A stretch of 57,669 nt of DNA from an uncultured Oscillibacter sp. (GCA_900770295.1 CAAGJQ010000096.1:1-57669), one strand, 5' to 3'; numbered from the stretch's first letter, positions 26,000 to 34,721 are shown. Translations and numbers: made by a program. The notes: generated by a model not told the origin, from the letters alone.

Positions 26000-26611
26000 A
26001 TGATGATCCGGCTGGAAGAGACGAAGGATTACCGCGAGGTGGAGAATCTGACCCGTGAAGCGTTCTGGAACAAATACCGTCCCGGATGCATGGAGCACTA
26101 TGTCCTGCATCAGTACCGCAGCCGCCCGGAGTTTGTAAAGGAACTGGATTATGTGATCGAGGATGACGGGGAAATTGTTGCCCACATCATGTACAGCCAT
26201 GCATTGGTTGCCGCGGATGACGGAAGGACTGTGCCTATTATGATCTTCGGCCCCATCAGCGTTCGGCCGGAGAAACAGGGGAAGGGCTACGGAAGCAAAC
26301 TGATCCGATATACCCTGGATCTGGCGGAGAAGATGGGCTGCGGCGCCGTGGCCATCACCGGTGATCCGAAATATTATCATCGGTTTGGCTTCGTCAGCGG
26401 CAGCCAATGGGGAGTTTATTATAACGGGCTCCCCCGCAGTGAAGAGGCACCGTTTTTCATGGTGAAGGAATTGAAAGAGGGCTTCCTGCGGGACATTACC
26501 GGCGTCTACAGAGATCCGGAGGGATATTTTGCGGAGGACGGCGATGTGGAAGCTTTTGATGCGGGATTTCCGCCGAAAGAAAAGGCCGCCAGGGGAGAAA
26601 TTGACATCTGA
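26000..26611 (+). CDS. GNAT-family N-acetyltransferase (YhbS-like)
   Basis: A 203-residue acetyltransferase starting at ATG 26000 (AGGAAG upstream); the open frame begins at 25913 without a better site. The GNAT core is visible: MIRLEETKDYREVENL at the start, PIMIFGPISVRPEKQGKG containing the acetyl-CoA-binding Q/RxxGxG/A loop (KQGKGYG), the following helix, and KYYHRFGFV typical of the YhbS/YjbC group. An acyl-CoA-dependent acetyl transfer to an amine is expected; the substrate cannot be predicted. It lies downstream of the DUF5655-like gene, and a terminator-like hairpin follows at 26775. Confidence 0.8.
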   Translation: MMIRLEETKDYREVENLTREAFWNKYRPGCMEHYVLHQYRSRPEFVKELDYVIEDDGEIVAHIMYSHALVAADDGRTVPIMIFGPISVRPEKQGKGYGSKLIRYTLDLAEKMGCGAVAITGDPKYYHRFGFVSGSQWGVYYNGLPRSEEAPFFMVKELKEGFLRDITGVYRDPEGYFAEDGDVEAFDAGFPPKEKAARGEIDI

Positions 26612-26774
26612 ATGCGGGCAGTGGAGCTTTGGATATTTTCATCCCGCTCAAAGGCGGTGACAGCCTTTCGACAGGCTGCCCTTGCTGCGGAGGCTTTGAA
26701 AAGGGACGGCCGTTCCCTCCAAGGCCGCCCGGGACATCAGTACCCATCCGGTGGTGGGAGTATTTGAAAGTTGC

Positions 26775-26808
26775 AGAACAGGCGCCCACAAAAGTGGGCG
26801 CCTGTTCT
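26775..26808. terminator. terminator-like hairpin after the GNAT gene
   Basis: Arms 26775-26789 and 26794-26808 are 15 perfectly paired bases (AGAACAGGCGCCCAC and its complement) around loop AAAA. Only TTCTTA follows, so it may serve both converging genes. Confidence 0.7.
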
Positions 26809-26832
26809 TAAATCAGATGGAGTTGTCACGCG

Positions 26833-26867
26833 GACGCGGGGAAAAAGGTCCGCTTTTTCCCCGCGTC
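26833..26867 (-). terminator. terminator of the C69-SLH gene
   Basis: Arms GACGCGGGGAAAAAG (26833-26847) and its complement (26853-26867) enclose a 5-base loop. Read leftward it lies directly after the stop of the C69 gene, with the T-run built into the stem. Confidence 0.75.
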
Positions 26868-26873
26868 TCCTGT

Positions 26874-29024
26874 TTAGTCCGCCAGACTGCGGTAGAGGAA
26901 GGTCACGATCTGGGCGCGGGTGCAATTCGCGTTGGGAGCGAAGGTGGTGGCGGTGGTACCGCCGGTGATGCCCTCCTTGTAGCACCAGGCAATGGCCTCA
27001 TAGGCCCAGTCAGGCGTATCCGTAAAGGGCAGCTGGAACATCCACTCGCCGGTAAAACCGCCGCCCTGCGTCTGGACATTCCGGTACAGGAAAGTCACGA
27101 TCTGGGCGCGGGTGCAGGTGGCATTGGGGCTGAAGGTGGTATCGGTAGTACCCTTGGTGATGCCGTTTTCCACGGCCCACAGCACGGCGTCACGGTAGTA
27201 GGCGTCGTCGGCCACGTCAGTGAAGGGCATGGAGCTGGCCTTGGGCGCGGGACTGCCGGCGGCGCGCCACAGGAAAGTGACAGCCTGGGCGCGGGTGCAG
27301 GCGGCGTTGGGGGAGAAGTGAGTGGCGTCAGTACCACCGGTGATGCCCTTCTCGGCGGCCCACAGCACGGCGTCGTTATAGTAAGCGCCGGAGGGGACAT
27401 CGACAAAAGAGGCGGTGCCGGAAGAGGTGACGTAGTCGATCAGCTCCAGACCCAGTTCATGGGCCCGCCGGGCCATGTCCATGCCGACTTTGGTGGTGTC
27501 CGCGGGATCCATGGCCTCGAATTCGTCATAGAATTTATGCTGGAGGGCGCTGAGCTGGTCCAGCACATACTGCTTGTCCGCGTCGCTGACGGGCTTTCCG
27601 TCGATCTGCTCGGCGTACAGGATGTAGCCGCCCAGACCTTCAAAGGTGAAGTAATAGGAATCTCTCCAGTTCTCGGGATACACTTTGTAGCCGGAGACTT
27701 TCTGCCAGTTGCCGTCCTCATCCTGTACCCAGGCGGTGCCATAGGTGCAGAAGCCTTCGGGTTTTTCGCTGCTGATGCCGGCCACCTCGGTGCTCACCTG
27801 ATAGCCCTCATACATGTCCTCCAGCAGCATGGGATAGTAGGGGATGAACACGTTGTTGGACATATTGCCGACGCCGACCCAACCCACGGTACCGGTCTCT
27901 GTCGGGCGGTCCTTGAACAGCTGGAAGATCTCAATCTCCTGGTTGCTGGGCTTGCCGACGCTGCTGAGCTTGTAGAAGTTGAACACGTCATCCTTGGTCA
28001 GCTGGCGGTCCGGCTTGATGTTGGTGTACATGGGGACGATTTTGCCGTCCTTGACGTTGGAGATGGTGAACTTGGTGTTGTCCGCGTAGAGGTCGTCCTG
28101 CGTATAGTCATAGCCCTGGTTCAGGAACTTCAGGCCATCCACCATGCGGGGGGCGCCGACGCGGGGCTCCTCTTTCGTGCCCAGATTGGCGTAGGACGCG
28201 CGGTAGTCGATGATGTTCTCCTGCTCGTCGCCCACAAAGGTTCCGGCGGCCTTGGCCGTTTCAATCAGGCCCTCGGAGGCGATGACGTTGGGATCGTCCA
28301 GATCCACTTCGCCGATGACGGCGATGTTGGGCTCCAGGAAGGTGATATCATCGTTCAGCCGGATGGCCACATACTGGTGGCCGGAGCAGTTCTCGATATA
28401 CCAGACCTCCTTCTGGTCGCAGATGAAGATGCCGGAATCAGCATAGGCGCCGTACTCGTCATAGATGCGGGCCAACAGCTCCACGCCCTCCCGGGCAGAG
28501 CCGGCTTCGGCGAGGATGATGGTGGGGATATCGGTCTCCTCAATGCCTACGATGCCGTTGACCTTCTCCTTGACGTTCGGGTCGATCCCTTTGACCGCGC
28601 TGTTGCCGGAGATGGTTTCGGTAGCGGAGACGGAGACGCCTTTGTCATTGGTGCCGAACTCGGTATAGGACCAGTGGGTGGGGTTCTCCTGGCCGCACTC
28701 AGGGCAGGTGCCATTGAACACATCGTTGGTAAAGTAGGTGAACCGGTAGCTGTCATGGGTGAAGGTCCACTCAAACTCGCCGTACTCGGGGCAGCCGAGA
28801 TAGAGACTGTCCTTTTTGAAATGGCCGCTTTCGCTGATGAACCACAGCTTGTTCATATCGGAGCCATAGTCCTCGGTACGGGCGACGAAGGGAGTGCCTT
28901 CCTCCGTCAGATTCCCGCCTACATAAATCGTCGTACAGGCCGCTGCGCTCACCGTTGCCGCAGCAGTGACCGCTGCGGTGATAGCGGCTGTGACCAGCAG
29001 CTTTTTCAGAAATCCGTGTTTCAT
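26874..29024 (-). CDS. C69-family dipeptidase with three SLH repeats
   Basis: A 716-residue secreted peptidase. Start ATG at 29024 is preceded by AAAGGAG; the frame extends six codons further but the binding site lies inside them. After a signal peptide the mature protein begins ACTTIYVGGN, in which the Cys is the N-terminal nucleophile of the Ntn-type C69 (PepD/U34) dipeptidases; LTEEGTPFVARTEDYG follows as expected. The last ~170 residues hold three SLH repeats (ACTRAQAVTFLWR, TCTRAQIVTFLYR and NCTRAQIVTFLYR), so the enzyme is bound to the wall polymer, probably releasing dipeptides for uptake. It is transcribed opposite to its neighbours from its own promoter at 29250. Confidence 0.87.
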   Translation of the reverse strand: MKHGFLKKLLVTAAITAAVTAAATVSAAACTTIYVGGNLTEEGTPFVARTEDYGSDMNKLWFISESGHFKKDSLYLGCPEYGEFEWTFTHDSYRFTYFTNDVFNGTCPECGQENPTHWSYTEFGTNDKGVSVSATETISGNSAVKGIDPNVKEKVNGIVGIEETDIPTIILAEAGSAREGVELLARIYDEYGAYADSGIFICDQKEVWYIENCSGHQYVAIRLNDDITFLEPNIAVIGEVDLDDPNVIASEGLIETAKAAGTFVGDEQENIIDYRASYANLGTKEEPRVGAPRMVDGLKFLNQGYDYTQDDLYADNTKFTISNVKDGKIVPMYTNIKPDRQLTKDDVFNFYKLSSVGKPSNQEIEIFQLFKDRPTETGTVGWVGVGNMSNNVFIPYYPMLLEDMYEGYQVSTEVAGISSEKPEGFCTYGTAWVQDEDGNWQKVSGYKVYPENWRDSYYFTFEGLGGYILYAEQIDGKPVSDADKQYVLDQLSALQHKFYDEFEAMDPADTTKVGMDMARRAHELGLELIDYVTSSGTASFVDVPSGAYYNDAVLWAAEKGITGGTDATHFSPNAACTRAQAVTFLWRAAGSPAPKASSMPFTDVADDAYYRDAVLWAVENGITKGTTDTTFSPNATCTRAQIVTFLYRNVQTQGGGFTGEWMFQLPFTDTPDWAYEAIAWCYKEGITGGTTATTFAPNANCTRAQIVTFLYRSLAD

Positions 29025-29249
29025 GTTGTTCTCCTTTGTCATTTGGAATTGCGAGTTCCATAGGAAGGCGCATAGAACGCTGATTTTTATACAGCCGGAT
29101 TCGGCTGGGACCGGAGTACTCCTCTCCGCAGGTGCGCCTTCTTCTGCTCTTCACCTTTCCACACCCTGCTTGTCCCTCGGACGGAGCCATATAAACATCA
29201 TAGACTCCACAGATGAAGGATGTTCACCCGTGAAGCCTTTACTGTTGCC

Positions 29250-29278
29250 ATATTAACAAAAACTGTAAAAAAAGTCAA
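29250..29278 (-). promoter_or_regulatory. promoter of the C69-SLH gene
   Basis: On the minus strand TTGACT (29278-29273) and TAATAT (29255-29250) are 17 bases apart, in a locally A+T-rich stretch. Confidence 0.75.
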
Positions 29279-29385
29279 TATATCCCGACATCCGGATCAA
29301 GGGAAAAGGCAGCTCCGCTCGCTTGGAGTCCGCGCTGCTTCACACGGAGAAGAAAGGTGCCTGGAGGGCGCTGAACACCCTTTGC

Positions 29386-29414
29386 TTGACATTTTTTCGA
29401 ATTCTGCCTACTAT
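29386..29414 (+). promoter_or_regulatory. promoter of the alkylsulfatase transporter operon
   Basis: TTGACA (29386-29391) followed after 17 bases by TACTAT (29409-29414); a better hexamer TATAAT (29412-29417) overlaps it at a 20-base spacing. Transcripts would run through the hairpins at 29428-29559. Confidence 0.6.
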
Positions 29415-29427
29415 AATAATGTCTACT

Positions 29428-29559
29428 GAATAAACCGCTTTGCGGTTTATTCGCGCGGCGGCGCTCCGGTGGAAGGTGCAAGGTTTTTGGACAATTTAGT
29501 CCAAAAACCTTGCACCTTGAACAAAGCCAATGAGCCTTCAAGGCTTTCGGCTTTGTTCA
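29428..29559 (+). repeat. three consecutive hairpins in the operon leader
   Basis: Hairpin 1: GAATAAACCGC (29428-29438) with GCGGTTTATTC (29442-29452), loop TTT. Hairpin 2: a perfect 20-base stem, 29473-29492 with 29499-29518, loop AATTTA. Hairpin 3: TGAACAAAGCC (29518-29528) with GGCTTTGTTCA (29549-29559), enclosing an inner AGCC/GGCT stem. Hairpins 2 and 3 abut. The array sits between the promoter and the first gene, so it could attenuate, process or bind a regulator. Confidence 0.75.
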
Positions 29560-29602
29560 GTACGCATTATAATAGCGCTTAAACAGCAAAGGGGGCGGAG
29601 CC

Positions 29603-30355
29603 GTGGAGCAGCGGGCGATTCACATCCGACAGTTGAACAAAGACTTTTTCGGCCCTCAGGGCCGTCTTCCGGTGCTGCGGGATATTGACCTGGAGGTTGC
29701 TCCGGCGGAATTCATCACCGTGGTAGGCCGCAGCGGATGCGGAAAGAGCACATTGCTGCGGATCATATGCGGGCTGGAGACAGGTGACACCGGCACCGTC
29801 GAGCGCAATGGATGCCGGGTCGCGGGACCCGGGCCGGAATGCGGCATGGTTTTCCAGGATCACCGTCTTTTGCCCTGGCTGACCGTGGCTGATAACGTTG
29901 GCTTTGGCCTGACCGGGCAGCCGCGGGCGCGGCACCGGGAGCTGGTTCAGCATTATTTGGACCTGGTGGGCCTGACGGATTACGCGGACTGCTATCCCAG
30001 TCAGCTCTCCGGCGGTATGGCACAGCGGGCCGCCATTGCCAGAGGGCTGGTAACAAAGCCGGACATTCTCCTGCTGGACGAGCCTTTCGCGGCGCTGGAC
30101 GCCTTGACACGGATCCAGATGCAGCAGGAGGTGCGGCGCCTGCAGAGCAGCTCCGGCATCACCATGGTGCTGGTGACACATGATATCGATGAGGCGGTCT
30201 ACCTGGGCGACCGCGTCGTTGTGATGTCCGAACGCCCCGGCCGCATCCGGGAGATCCTTTCCATTCCGGCCCAGGCCAGGGAAAACCGCAGCGGCAGTGC
30301 GCTCAATACCTGCCGGGAGCGTGTGCTGCGAGACTTTTTTGGAGCGGAGGGATGA
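29603..30355 (+). CDS. sulfonate/taurine/sulfate-ester ABC transporter ATPase (SsuB-like)
   Basis: A 250-residue ATPase of the nitrate/sulfonate/taurine group starting at GTG 29603 (GGGGGCGGAG upstream). Walker A GRSGCGKST near residue 40, Q-loop GMVFQDHRLLPWLTVADNV, signature LSGGMAQRAAIARGL, Walker B LLLDEPFAALD and H-loop VTHDIDEA are intact. The Q-loop wording and LPWLTVxxNV are characteristic of SsuB/TauB. It overlaps or abuts the permease gene and belongs to an operon ending with an alkylsulfatase, so import of an alkyl sulfate or related sulfate ester is the best guess for the substrate. Confidence 0.85.
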   Translation: MEQRAIHIRQLNKDFFGPQGRLPVLRDIDLEVAPAEFITVVGRSGCGKSTLLRIICGLETGDTGTVERNGCRVAGPGPECGMVFQDHRLLPWLTVADNVGFGLTGQPRARHRELVQHYLDLVGLTDYADCYPSQLSGGMAQRAAIARGLVTKPDILLLDEPFAALDALTRIQMQQEVRRLQSSSGITMVLVTHDIDEAVYLGDRVVVMSERPGRIREILSIPAQARENRSGSALNTCRERVLRDFFGAEG

Positions 30356-30356
30356 A

Positions 30357-31115
30357 ATGAAGCCGATCAAACGGAGCCTGCTGGGGCTTCTCCTTCCCAC
30401 GGCTATATTGCTTGCCTGGTGGTGGGCGACAACTTTCACCGATATTTCCCAAGCGATTCTGCCGGCGATCCCGGAGGTCTTTCGGACTTTCCGCGAATTC
30501 CTGAAAGACGGCACCCTTCTGGCGGACCTGGGCTGCAGCCTGTCCCGCGTGCTCAAGGGTTACGCCATCGCGGCGGTGCTGGGAATCAGCATCGGCTCCG
30601 CCATGGGCATGTGGAGGCTGGCGTATGATTTGATCCATCCGCTGGTGACTGCCGTGCGGCAGATCCCGGTGATTGCCTGGATCCCCCTGGTCATTCTCTG
30701 GTGCGGCATCGGAGAGCTGTCCAAGATTGTGGTGATCGCCATCGCGGCGTTTTTCCCCATCACCCTGAATACGCTGGCGGGATTTCACTCTCTGCCTGAC
30801 GGATATTTGGAAGTTGCCCGCCTTTACCGCCTCGGCGTTGGCGAGACATTCCGGAAAGTATACCTGCCGCATGCGCTGCCCCAGATTCTGGTGGGGCTGA
30901 AGCTGGGACTGGGCAGCTCCTGGATGGCAGTGGTGGCGGCGGAGCTGATCGCCGCCTCCTCCGGTATCGGCTACCGCCTCAGCTATTCCAGAGGGCTGCT
31001 CCGTTCGGACGCTGTGATCCTGTGTATGCTGGTCATCGGTCTGGTAGGCATCGTGATGGACCGCTTTCTGACAGTCCTTTTCCGCCGCCTGCTGCCGTGG
31101 CAAAAGGTGTCTTGA
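30357..31115 (+). CDS. ABC transporter permease (SsuC/TauC-like)
   Basis: A 252-residue inner membrane protein with about six hydrophobic segments and the EAA-like cytoplasmic loop ARLYRLGVGETFRKVYLP, which contacts the ATPase. ATG 30357 lies one base after the ATPase stop; the frame is open upstream only inside that gene. RQIPVIAWIPLVILWCGIG is typical of the sulfonate/nitrate/taurine permeases. The gene ends just at a promoter (31112) for the binding-protein gene. Together with the ATPase and lipoprotein it makes a complete importer. Confidence 0.87.
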   Translation: MKPIKRSLLGLLLPTAILLAWWWATTFTDISQAILPAIPEVFRTFREFLKDGTLLADLGCSLSRVLKGYAIAAVLGISIGSAMGMWRLAYDLIHPLVTAVRQIPVIAWIPLVILWCGIGELSKIVVIAIAAFFPITLNTLAGFHSLPDGYLEVARLYRLGVGETFRKVYLPHALPQILVGLKLGLGSSWMAVVAAELIAASSGIGYRLSYSRGLLRSDAVILCMLVIGLVGIVMDRFLTVLFRRLLPWQKVS

Positions 31116-31140
31116 CAGGAAGAAAATTCTGATATAGAAT
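31112..31140 (+). promoter_or_regulatory. internal promoter for the binding-protein gene
   Basis: TTGACA (31112-31117) and TAGAAT (31135-31140) are 17 bases apart; the -35 overlaps the permease stop codon. This would let the binding protein be made in excess over the membrane parts. Confidence 0.7.
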
Positions 31141-31153
31141 ACAGACAGAGTGT

Positions 31154-31214
31154 AGAGTTACACGAAGGGGCATACCACCACGGGTATGAACTTCGGGTAA
31201 CTCTCTATTTTTTT
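31154..31214 (+). terminator. three-stem hairpin with T7 tract in the leader, possible attenuator
   Basis: AGAGTTAC (31154-31161) pairs with GTAACTCT (31197-31204); inside, GAAG (31164) pairs with CTTC (31191) and CATACC (31171-31176) with GGTATG (31183-31188), separated by small symmetric internal loops. Seven T follow at 31208-31214. It lies between the internal promoter and the binding-protein gene, so it is either an intercistronic terminator or a regulated attenuator. I could not match it to a known riboswitch. Confidence 0.6.
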
Positions 31215-31245
31215 GCCTGTGAATTCAGCAAAGGAGATAGGAAAG

Positions 31246-32283
31246 ATGAAAATGTATGGAAAGAGACTGCCTGTTTTGCTGGCAGTTATGCTGCTTCTCA
31301 CGATGGCCACAGCCTGCGGACAAAGCACAGGCGACAGTGAAGAACAGGATTCCCTGACGCCGGTCTATATCGGCACCCCGGCCACCGGCGACCATGGCGC
31401 CCGGATGCTGGAGGCCGCCAGAGTCGCGGCGGAAAAGCAGTTTTTTGAAGAGGAGCTGGCCGCCGTGGGATGTTATCCCGAGTATGTGGGCTTTGACGGC
31501 GCCGGTCCCGCCGTAAACGAGGCCATGATCTCCGGCGACCTGGATGTGGCCATTTACGGCGACCTGCCCGCCCTGGTGCTGGCCAGCAAGTTTGACGGCG
31601 TCACCTTTATCGCCATGGACAACAGCGCTGTTCAGCAGGGCATCGTGGTGCAGAAGGACTCCGGCATCGAGACTGTGGAGGATCTGCGCGGGAAACGCGT
31701 CATTGCCGAGACCGGCACCACCTGCCAGAAGTTTCTGATCTCCCTGCTGGAGAGCGCGGGCCTGACCCAGGCCGATGTGGAGGAGATCAGCGCCACCACC
31801 GCCAATGCTCAGGTGGAGTTTGCCGCCGGAGAGGCGGACGCCGTGGTGCTGCCCTGCATGGCCGCCTACCGGCTCATCGATGAAAAGGGCGTTGGCACCA
31901 TGTTGGCAGTGGCCGGCAGCGATGAGCGGCTGGATTCGCAATATGTTGTATCCGCCCGGAACGATTTCCTGGAAGAGCATCCGGACGCGGCGGCTGCCAT
32001 CGTCCGGGCTCTGATCCGGGCGCAGGCCTTCGCGGCGGAGCATCCGGACGAAATCTATCAGCTGTTTGCGGACTCCAACTACTCCGCCGATGTGTATCGC
32101 TCCGTATACAGCTTCGACACCAGCTTTTCCTACTTTGATCCCGAGATCACCCAGGCCTGCGTGGACAAGTTGAAAAGCCTGAATGACTATGCGCTTGAAA
32201 AAGGGCTGATCACCTCATCTGTGGATGTGGATGCTGTCGTAGACACCTCCTACTATGACGCTGCCGTGGAGGGGAACGGATGA
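31246..32283 (+). CDS. substrate-binding lipoprotein of the SsuA/NMT1 type
   Basis: A 345-residue lipoprotein; ATG 31246 follows AAAGGAGATAGG. The signal peptide ends in the lipobox TATAC, with Cys near residue 24. The mature protein has the NMT1/SsuA pattern: VGFDGAGPAVNEAMISGDLD, ALVLASKFDGVTFIAM, VEDLRGKRVIAETGTTCQ and FAAGEADAVVLP. It should capture the substrate at the outer face for the permease and ATPase. The last four bases overlap the alkylsulfatase start (ATGA), so translation is coupled, tying the transported compound to the sulfatase. Confidence 0.87.
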   Translation: MKMYGKRLPVLLAVMLLLTMATACGQSTGDSEEQDSLTPVYIGTPATGDHGARMLEAARVAAEKQFFEEELAAVGCYPEYVGFDGAGPAVNEAMISGDLDVAIYGDLPALVLASKFDGVTFIAMDNSAVQQGIVVQKDSGIETVEDLRGKRVIAETGTTCQKFLISLLESAGLTQADVEEISATTANAQVEFAAGEADAVVLPCMAAYRLIDEKGVGTMLAVAGSDERLDSQYVVSARNDFLEEHPDAAAAIVRALIRAQAFAAEHPDEIYQLFADSNYSADVYRSVYSFDTSFSYFDPEITQACVDKLKSLNDYALEKGLITSSVDVDAVVDTSYYDAAVEGNG

Positions 32284-34217
32284 GCGGCTATACGTATACG
32301 GATCAGGCCAAGCCCGCTTCGGTACATACGCGGAATGCGAACCGCGCCTTGGCGGAAAAGCTGGGACTGGATCTCGAGGCGCCCGGGGACCGGGAACTGG
32401 AGCTGGCCGCCTCGCATATGATCCGCAGCGCGGGAGAGGTCGTGATCCGGGATGATGCGGGCGGCGTTGTGTGGGACTTGGGAGCCTTCCGGTTCCTGCA
32501 CGATCCGCGGCCGGATGAACGGGTCAACCCCAGTCTTTGGGCCAACGGAAGAGCCAATCTTCTCAGCGGGCTGTTCGAAGTGGTGCCCGGCGGCATCTAT
32601 CAGGTGCGGGGGTTCGACCTGGCGAACCTGACCCTGGTCCGCTCCGCTACCGGCTGGATCGTGCTGGACTGCACCACCAACGTGGAGACGGCTCGGGCCG
32701 CCATGCGCTTTGCATCGGAAACACTGGGGGAGGACATCCCCTCCCGGGTGCGGGCCGTCATCATCAGCCACTCCCACCTGGATCACTACGGAGGCCTCCG
32801 CGGCGTGACTGATCCTGACAGGCTGGGGAATGACGTGCCTGTCTATGTGCCCGCCGGATATGACGAAGAAGTGGTGCGCGAACACGTCTTTGCCGGTGCG
32901 GCCATGTCCCGCCGGAAGAGATTTCAAGTGGGCAGCCGGGGTCCTCACAGCGGAGAGATGGATCTCGTCTCCACGGGCATCGGCCTTACCCACCCCACGG
33001 GACATGCCTCTTTCGCCCGGTCCACCGTCTATGTGGACCGGAACTGCACACTGGAGATCGATGGCCTGGCCGTGGAGTTCATGCTGACGCCGGAGACGGA
33101 GGCCCCGGCGGAGATGATCAACTATTTTCCCGCCTACCGGGCGCTTTGGATGGCGGAGCTGTGTAACGGGACGCTCCACAACCTCTATCCCATCCGGGGA
33201 GCCCAGGTACGGGACAGCGCCGCCTGGTCCCGGTATCTGACGGACGCCCTGGTGCGGTGGGGAGACCGGATTGATGTGGTATTTCAGTCCCACAACTGGC
33301 CCCACTGGAATACGCCGGAGAAGGCGGAAGCGTCGGAATTTCTCCGCAACACAGCGGCGGCCTACCGCTGGATTCACGACCAGACGCTACTGCTGGCCAA
33401 CCAGGGATATACCCCGAGGGAGATCGCCCGCAGAGCGCGGATGCCGGAGCAGCTGGCCCGGTGCGGCTATCTGCGGCCTTATTACGGCACAGTGGAGGTG
33501 AACTGCCGGGCTGTATACCAAAAATACCTGGGCTTTTACGACGGCAATCCGGTGCATCTGAATCCGCTGACGGATGTGGAATCCGCCCGGAGATACGTGG
33601 AGTACATGGGCGGCGCCGATGCGGTGCTGGAGCGTGCGGAAGCGGATTATGCAGCCGGCGCATATCAGTGGGTGGCAGAGGTCACCCAGCGGGTGATCTT
33701 TGCGGATCCGGACTGCCGGCGGGCCCGGCTGCTGTGCGCGGATGCCATGGAACAGCTGGGGTACCAGTCGGAATCCGGCATCTGGCGCAACGCCTACCTC
33801 GCCGCGGCGGAGGAACTGCGCTTCGGCATCCGGGATGCCCGCCTGAAGCGCGGCAACGGGGAGATCCTGAAAAATCTCTCTCCGGATTTCCTGTTGGACT
33901 ATCTGGGGATCGTTCTGGATGGAGAGCGTGCGCAGGCTCTGAATCTGCGGCTGAACCTGACGGTGACAGACGGGGATCAATCGCTCCCGTATCTGCTGGA
34001 GATCCACTGCGGGACGCTGCTTGTATACCATGGCGGCAGTGCGCCGGAAGCAGAGCATCTGACGGTCTCAAAAGAAGTGCTGGCAGCCCTCGTGCATAAA
34101 CGGCTGGATTCCGTCTGCGGGCAGCTGGAAGAGGCTGTCTACCAGCTCCTGCGCGGCATTGAGGAGTATGTAACGGAGCTGGACAGCCTTCCGCCGTTTC
34201 ATATTGTGGAACCGTGA
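32280..34217 (+). CDS. linear alkylsulfatase (metallo-beta-lactamase superfamily)
   Basis: A 645-residue enzyme of the SdsA1/BDS1/YjcS type. The zinc-binding motif HSHLDH is at residues 164-169, followed by GLTHPTGHASFA, the ETEAPAEMINYFP segment with metal ligands, and the dimerisation and SCP2-like C-terminal domains ending near residue 640. These enzymes hydrolyse primary alkyl sulfates to the alcohol and sulfate. No signal peptide is present, while SdsA1 of Pseudomonas is secreted, so here hydrolysis should be cytoplasmic after uptake through the ABC transporter encoded just upstream. Gene order strongly suggests sulfur or carbon scavenging from sulfate esters. Confidence 0.9.
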   Translation: MSGYTYTDQAKPASVHTRNANRALAEKLGLDLEAPGDRELELAASHMIRSAGEVVIRDDAGGVVWDLGAFRFLHDPRPDERVNPSLWANGRANLLSGLFEVVPGGIYQVRGFDLANLTLVRSATGWIVLDCTTNVETARAAMRFASETLGEDIPSRVRAVIISHSHLDHYGGLRGVTDPDRLGNDVPVYVPAGYDEEVVREHVFAGAAMSRRKRFQVGSRGPHSGEMDLVSTGIGLTHPTGHASFARSTVYVDRNCTLEIDGLAVEFMLTPETEAPAEMINYFPAYRALWMAELCNGTLHNLYPIRGAQVRDSAAWSRYLTDALVRWGDRIDVVFQSHNWPHWNTPEKAEASEFLRNTAAAYRWIHDQTLLLANQGYTPREIARRARMPEQLARCGYLRPYYGTVEVNCRAVYQKYLGFYDGNPVHLNPLTDVESARRYVEYMGGADAVLERAEADYAAGAYQWVAEVTQRVIFADPDCRRARLLCADAMEQLGYQSESGIWRNAYLAAAEELRFGIRDARLKRGNGEILKNLSPDFLLDYLGIVLDGERAQALNLRLNLTVTDGDQSLPYLLEIHCGTLLVYHGGSAPEAEHLTVSKEVLAALVHKRLDSVCGQLEEAVYQLLRGIEEYVTELDSLPPFHIVEP

Positions 34218-34721
34218 GACAGCGGTCCGGGATCCTCATATGATATCTGCGTCAAAAGCCCTCATAAAAACGACGCATCCCAAAGGTGCATGCCCATTTT
34301 CCGGCACACTTTTGGAATGCGTTGCCGATGCAGGTTTCCCCGAGGCACAGAAAAGGGAATATGGACCCGGGCGGTAGAAGGGGAGAAGAATGGCACGGCC
34401 AGATCGGCGGTAAACGAGGAAAACAGAGTTCACTTCTTCAAAAGCTGATCGCTCCTTTTGTATCAGAAAATGGGAGCCAGGCGTGTTGACGCGCACCGCA
34501 TCTTTGGACAGATTGGGGTTGGAGTACATCGACCTCTCCGCCGGTCCGGCCTTTGTGAGACTGTTTCACACGATGAAGATTCACGATCAAGTCAGCCGCG
34601 GAGCAAAACAAAAGCAGGGGCTGCCGCAGTACCGGGACAGGCCCCGGCTTCCTGCCGAAAAAACGCACAAATCAAGGCGCGAATTGGCGGGAAATACCGG
34701 ATAAAAACGGCAAAACGCAAA

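Larger units (their letters stand above)
29025..29602. other. 578-base divergent gap: two promoters and a hairpin array
   Basis: No gene is seen. The leftward promoter (29250-29278) gives the C69 gene a leader of about 220 bases containing a CAGCCG/CGGCTG hairpin; I see no known riboswitch consensus in it. The rightward part has a promoter at 29386 and three successive hairpins at 29428-29559 before the transporter ATPase gene. Confidence 0.7.

Noticed and set aside
26629..26811. Short open frame between the GNAT and C69 genes
   Set aside because: Covers the terminator hairpin at 26775 and has no ribosome binding site or recognisable sequence.
29025..29243. Riboswitch or T-box in the C69 gene leader
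   Set aside because: No T-box sequence, no c-di-GMP or cobalamin-type core recognised; only ordinary hairpins such as CAGCCG/CGGCTG.
34501..34536. SLDRLGLEYIDL, resembling the aldo/keto reductase motif
   Set aside because: Only twelve residues match; flanking sequence in all frames shows no further reductase similarity, so it may be chance.
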